A DNA stretch of 64,000 nucleotides from Luzula sylvatica (taxonomy: Eukaryota > Streptophyta > Magnoliopsida > Poales > Juncaceae), in contig OX326958.1 of NCBI GenBank assembly GCA_946800325.1, positions 12,862,992 to 12,926,991 of the forward strand, written 5' to 3'. How positions within the stretch are numbered: the first letter of the stretch is position 1; each line of letters opens with the position of its first letter. Positions 59,092 through 64,000 of this stretch are shown here, piece by piece. Under the pieces are notes generated by a model. The model saw only the letters and a list, made by a program, of their open reading frames with translations. It searched no databases and had not been told where the DNA came from. Position numbers and translations under genes: made by a program.

Positions 59092-60195
59092 CTAGTAGTT
59101 AGTTAGTTAGTTAGTTGGCTAGTTAGTAAGTTAGTCAGCTAGCTTGCTAGTAGTTAGTTAGTTAGTTTGTTAATAGGTATGTAGGAATGTAGTTAGTTAA
59201 TTGGCTAGTTAGTTAGTTAGTTAGCGTGTACTTAGATAGTTAGTTAGTAAGTAAGTTAGTTAGTTAATTAGTTAGTTATCTAGTACTTACTTAGTAAGTT
59301 AGTTAGTTAACTCGTTAGTTATTTAGTTAGTTAATTTGTTAGTTCCCTAGTAGTTAGTAAGTTAGCTTGTTAGTTATTTAGTTAGTTAGATAGTTAGTTA
59401 GTTAGTTAGTTAGTGGGAAGGTAGTTAGTTACTTAGTGGGTATGTAGTTTGTTAGTTAGTTAGTTAGTTAGTTAGGTATGTAGTTAGTTAGTTAGTTAGT
59501 TAATTAGTTAGTTAATAGGTATGTAGGAAGATAGTTATTTAGTTAGTTAGTAAGTTTGCTAATTAGTTAATTAGTTAGTTAGTTAGTTAGTTAGTTATTT
59601 AGTTAGTTAGTTACTTTGTTAGTTAGTTAGTTAGAAAGGTAGAGAGTTAGTTAGTTAATAGGGATGTATGAAGGTATTTAGTTAGTAAGTTAGATAGGTA
59701 ACTAGTTAGTTAGTTAGCTAGTAGTTAGTTAGTTAGTTAGTCAGTTAAATAGTTAGTTATTTAGTTAGTTAGTTAGTTAGTTAACTATTAGTTAGTTAGT
59801 TAGTTAGTTAGTTAATTAGTTCGTTATTTAGTCTGCTTGTTTGTTAGTTAGCTAGTAGTTAGTTAGTTAGTTAGTTATTTAGAGCTAGTAGTTAGTTAGT
59901 TTGTTAATTGGCTAAGTTAGCTAGCTAGCTAGTAGTTAATTCTTTAGTTTGTTAGTTAGTTAAATAGCTTGTAGTTATTTAGTTAGTTATTTATGTAATT
60001 AGTTAGTTACTTTGTTAATGGGTACGTTGGATGATAGTTAGTTAGTGAATTAGTTAGTTATTTAGTTAGTTATCTAGTAGTTAGTTAGTGAGTTATTTAG
60101 TTAGTTAGTTAATTAGTTAGTTAGTGAATTAGTTAGTTAGTTAGTTAGTTAGTTATTTAGTAGTTAGTTAGTTAGTTAGGTCATCAGTTAGTTAT

Positions 60196-60232
<37 letters not shown>

Positions 60233-61800
60233 GATCTAGTAGTTAGCTGGTTAGTTATTTATTTATTTAGTTAGTTAGTTAGTTGGTGGGTTTGTGGGAA
60301 TGTAGTTAGTTAGTTAGTTAATAGGTATTAAAGGAGATAGTTAGTTAGTAAATTAGTTAGTTATTATGTTAGTTATCTATTAATTAGTTAGTTAGTGATT
60401 TTGTCAGCTAGCTAGTAGTTATTTAGTTAGTTAGTTATTTAGTTAGTTAGTTAGTTAGTTATCTAGTAGTTAGTAAGTTAGTTATTTAGTTAGTTAACTA
60501 GTTAGTTATTTAGTTTGTTAGTTTGTTAGTTATCTAGTAGTTAGTTAGTTAGCTAGTTAGTAATTTAGTAAGATAGTTAGTTAGTTAGTTAGTTAGCAGT
60601 AAGGTAGTTGGTTAGTTAGTTAGTGGGTATGTAGGAAGGACGTACTTAGTTAGTTAGTTAGTTAATTAGTTAATAGGTATGTAGGAAGATAGTTATTTAG
60701 TTATTTAGTTATTTGTTAGTTAGTTAGTAAGTTAGTTAGTTAATAGGTATGTATGAAGGTAGTTAGTTAACTGGTTAGTTAGTTAGATGGTAGTTAGTTA
60801 CTTAGTTAGTTAATTAGTTAGTTAGTTAGTTACTTAGTGAGTTAGTTACTAAACTAGTAGTTAGTTAGATAATTAGTTAATTAATTAGTTAGTGAGTTAG
60901 TTACTTAACTAGTAGTTAGTTAGATAATTAGTTAATTAATTAGTTAGTTAATTAGTTAGTTAGTAAGTCAGTTAGTAAGTGGGTATGTACGAAGGTAGCT
61001 AGTTAGTTAATTAGTTAGTTAGTTAGTTAATTAGTTAGTCATTTATTTAGTTAGTTAGTTAGTTAAATAGCTAGTATTTATTTATTTATTTGTTTATTTA
61101 TTTAGTTAGTTTGTTAATATGTATGTAGGAAGATAATTAGTTAGTTATTTAGTTTTTTATCAAGTAGTTAGTTGGTTAGTTAGTTAGTTAGTTATTTATT
61201 CAGTTAGCTAGTAGTTAGTTAGTTAGTTAGTTAGTTAGTAAGTTAGTTAGTTAGTTAGTTAATTAGTTAGTTAGTTGGTAAGTTAGTTAGTTAGTTAGTT
61301 AGTTAATTAGTTTGTTGGTTAGTTAGTTAGTCAATATGTATGTAAGAAGGTAGGTAGGTAGTTAGTTAGTCAGTTAAATAGTTAGTTAGTTAGTTAGTTA
61401 GTTATCAAGTAGTTGGTTAGTTATTTAATTAGTTAACTAGTTAGTTATTTAGTTAGTTAGTTTGTTAGCTAGTAGTTAGCTAGTAATTTATTTAGTTAGC
61501 TAGTTAATAAGTATGTTGGAAGATAGTTAGAAAGTTAATTAGTTATTTATTTAGATACATATCTAGTAATTAGTTACTTAGTTTGTTAGTTATTTGTTAG
61601 TTAGTTATTTAGTTAGTTGGCTAGTAGTTAGTTAGTTAGTTAGTTATTTAGTTAGTTTGTTAACTAGTTAGTTATTTAGTGAGTGAGTTAGTTAATAAGT
61701 ACGTAGGAAGATAGTTAGTTATTCCGTTAGTTATCTAGTAGTTAGTTAGTTAGTTAGTTAGTTAGCTAGTTATTTAGTTATTTAACTAGTAGTTAGTTAA

Positions 61801-61835
<35 letters not shown>

Positions 61836-61846
61836 ATTACTTAGTC

Positions 61847-61881
<35 letters not shown>

Positions 61882-62473
61882 GAGTTAGTTAGATAGTTAG
61901 TTAATTAATATGTATGTATCAAGTTAGTTAGTTAGTTAGATAGTTAGATAGTCAGATAGTTAGTTAATTAGTTAGTTAATTAATTAGTTAGTTTGTTAGT
62001 TAATGAATCAGTTAGTTAGTTAGTTATCTAGTAGTTAGTTAGTTAGTTAGGTCATCAGTTAGTTATTTAGTTAGTTAGTAGTTACTTAGTTAGCTAGTAG
62101 TTAGCTGGTTAGTTATTTATTTAGTTAGTTAGTTAGTTGGGGGGTATGTAGGAAGGTAGTTAGTTAGTTAGTTAGTTAGTTAATATGTATTTAAGAAGAT
62201 AGTTAATTAGTAAATTAGTTAGTTATTATGTTTGTTATCTAGTAGTTAGTTAGTTAGTTATTTTGTCAGCTAGCTAGTAGTTAGTTAGTTAGTTAGTTAG
62301 TACTTAGTTAGTTAGTTATTTAGTTAACTATTTAGTTATTTAGTTATTTTGTTTGTTAGTTATCTAGTAGTTAGTTAGTTAGCTAGTTAGTTATTTAGTT
62401 AGTTAGATAGTTAGTTAGTTAATGGGAAGGTAGTTTGTTAGTTAGTTAGTCGGTATGTAGGAAGGATGGTAGG

Positions 62474-62511
<38 letters not shown>

Positions 62512-62707
62512 ATAGGTGTATGTAGGAAGATAGTTATTTAGTTAAGTTTGTTAATTAGTTAATTAGTTAGTTAGTTAGTTATTTAGTTATTTAGTTAGTT
62601 AGTTAATTAATTTGTTAGTTAGTTAGCTAGAAAGGTAGTTAATTTGTTAGTTAATAGGTATGCATGAAAGTAGTTGGTTAGTAAGTTAGTTAGTTAGCTA
62701 GTAATTT

Positions 62708-62743
<36 letters not shown>

Positions 62744-64000
62744 ATTAGTTAGTTATTTAGTTAGTTAGTTAACTAGTTGTTAGTTAGTTAATTAGTACAT
62801 TAATTAGTTAGTTAATTAGTTAGTTAGTAAGTTAGTTAGTAAGTGGGTATGGTCGAAGGTAGTTAGTTAGTTAGTTGGTTAGTTAGTCAATATGTATGTA
62901 AGAAGGTAGTTAGTTAGTTAGCTAATTAGCTAGTAGTTAGTTAGTCAGTTTGTTTGTTAGTATGTAAGAAGGTTGTTAGTTAGAGAGTTAGCTTTATAGT
63001 TACTTAATAAGTAAGTTAGTTAGTTGGTCAATCGGTTAGTTATTTAGTTAGTTACTTAGTTAGTTAGCTAGCAGTTAGTTAGGTAGTGAGTTAGTTAGTT
63101 AATCAATATGTATGTATCAAGGTAGTATCTAGTTAGTTAGATAGTTAGTTAATTAGTTAGTTAATTAGTTAGTTAGTTAGTTAGTTTGTCAGTCAGTTAG
63201 TTAGTTAGTTATCTAGTAGTTAGTTAGTTAGTTTGGTCCTCAATTAGTTATTTAGTTAGATAGATAGTTAGTAGTTAGCTAGTAGTTAGCTGGTTAGTTA
63301 TTTATTTTGTTAGTTAGTTAGTTAGTTGGTGGATATGTACGAAGGTAGTTAGTTAGATAGATAGTTAATAAGTATTTAAGAAGATAGTTAGTTAGTAAAT
63401 TAGTTAGTTATTAGCTTAGTTATCTGGTAGTTTGTTAGTTAGTTAGTAGTTAGTGAACTATTTAGTTATTTAGTTAGTTAGTTTGTTAGTTATCTAGTAG
63501 TTAGTTAGTTAGCTAGTTAGTTATTTTGTTAGTTAGATAGTTAGTTAGTTAGTTAGTGGGAAGGAAGTTTGTTAGTTAGTCAGTGGGTATGTAGGAAGGT
63601 AGTTAGTTAGTTAGTTAGTTAATAGGTGTATGTAGGAAGATAGTTATTTAGATGTTTAGTTTGTTTGTTAATTAGTTAATTAGTTAGTTAGTTTGTTATT
63701 TAGTTAGTTAGTTAGTTTGTTATTTAGAAAGGTAGTTAGTTTGTTCGTTAATATGTATGTATGAAGGTTAGTTAGTAAGTTAGTTAGTTAACTAGTTAGT
63801 TAGTTAGCTATTAGTTAGTTAGTTAGTTAATTAGTTAGTTAGTTAATTATTTAGTTATTTAGTTAGTTAGTTAGTTAGTTAACTAGTAGTTAGTTAGTTA
63901 ATTAGTTCATTAATTAGTTAGTTAATTAGTTAGTTAGTAAGTTAGTTAGTTAGTGGGTATGTACAAAGGTAGCTAGTTAGTTAGTTAATTTGTTAGTTAG
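53614..64000 (+). repeat. TTAG satellite, block 6 (TTAG on the plus strand), runs off the window
   Basis: 10.4 kb of array without transposon islands. It carries paralogous empty versions of two insertion sites: about 53688 for the solo LTR and about 58075 for gypsy A. The order of punctuation words continues to the last base, so the satellite extends beyond the window. No gene, promoter or RNA gene is seen. Confidence 0.95.

Noticed and set aside
6355..64000. Telomeric or interstitial telomere repeat
   Set aside because: The unit is TTAG, without the GGG or GG blocks of known plant or insect telomere repeats, and the array flips orientation several times.
6355..64000. CRISPR-like array because of regularly spaced similar words
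   Set aside because: Spacers are themselves TTAG repeats, spacing is irregular (60-300 bp), no cas genes exist, and the DNA is plant nuclear.

Overview
This window is heterochromatic, gene-poor plant (angiosperm) nuclear DNA. It contains a Ty1/copia element of SIRE/Maximus type with an initiator-Met-tRNA primer-binding site, and Ty3/gypsy elements, one of which keeps an Asp-tRNA-type primer-binding site. All are flanked by or embedded in a very large satellite built from the tetranucleotide TTAG/CTAA. The species cannot be named from the sequence. No host protein-coding gene, tRNA, rRNA or CRISPR array could be supported.

Layout. 1-5681: a minus-strand SIRE-type copia element with LTR, PBS, gag-like ORF, protease and integrase/RT/partial RNase H; pol is frameshifted and the 3' end is broken. 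5682-6353: the 3' end of a second SIRE copy (tail of a late ORF, polypurine tracts) that abuts the same LTR, so one LTR serves two internal regions. 6355-64000: the TTAG satellite, about 48 kb in total, interrupted by four islands: a solo gypsy LTR (8853-10077), a 510-bp unidentified insert (22720-23229), a full-length non-autonomous gypsy element (27075-32513, minus strand) with about 99% identical LTRs, and a 5'-truncated gypsy fragment with its 3' LTR (42083-44638, plus strand).

The satellite is not a simple microsatellite. TTAG runs are punctuated by words of about 15-25 bp (for example GTGGGTATGTAGGAAGG, ATAGGTATTTAAGAAGATAG, ATATGTATGTATCAAGG) that recur in a fixed order with a higher-order period near 2.4-2.5 kb. 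Orientation flips six ways along the window: CTAA 6355-8784, TTAG to 22719, CTAA 23230-25895, TTAG to 47482, CTAA 47483-53604, TTAG to the end. The three CTAA-to-TTAG head-to-head junctions (8745-8793, 25856-25904, 53565-53613) are copies of one another, with the same 9-bp arms and the same 31-bp spacer. Inverted blocks have therefore been duplicated as units. Paralogous array copies preserve unoccupied versions of two retrotransposon insertion sites, which gives a relative order of events: array duplication first, then transposon insertion.

Working together: only the mobile elements encode proteins. The SIRE copy is dead (frameshift, truncated RNase H, gag without a recognisable capsid core). 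The intact-looking gypsy element encodes one coiled-coil protein and no polymerase, so it would depend on an autonomous relative. Because TTAG/CTAA repeats place a stop every 12 nt in all six frames, the rest of the window cannot encode protein. All alignments described here were made by eye; distances and identities are approximate unless exact coordinates are given.
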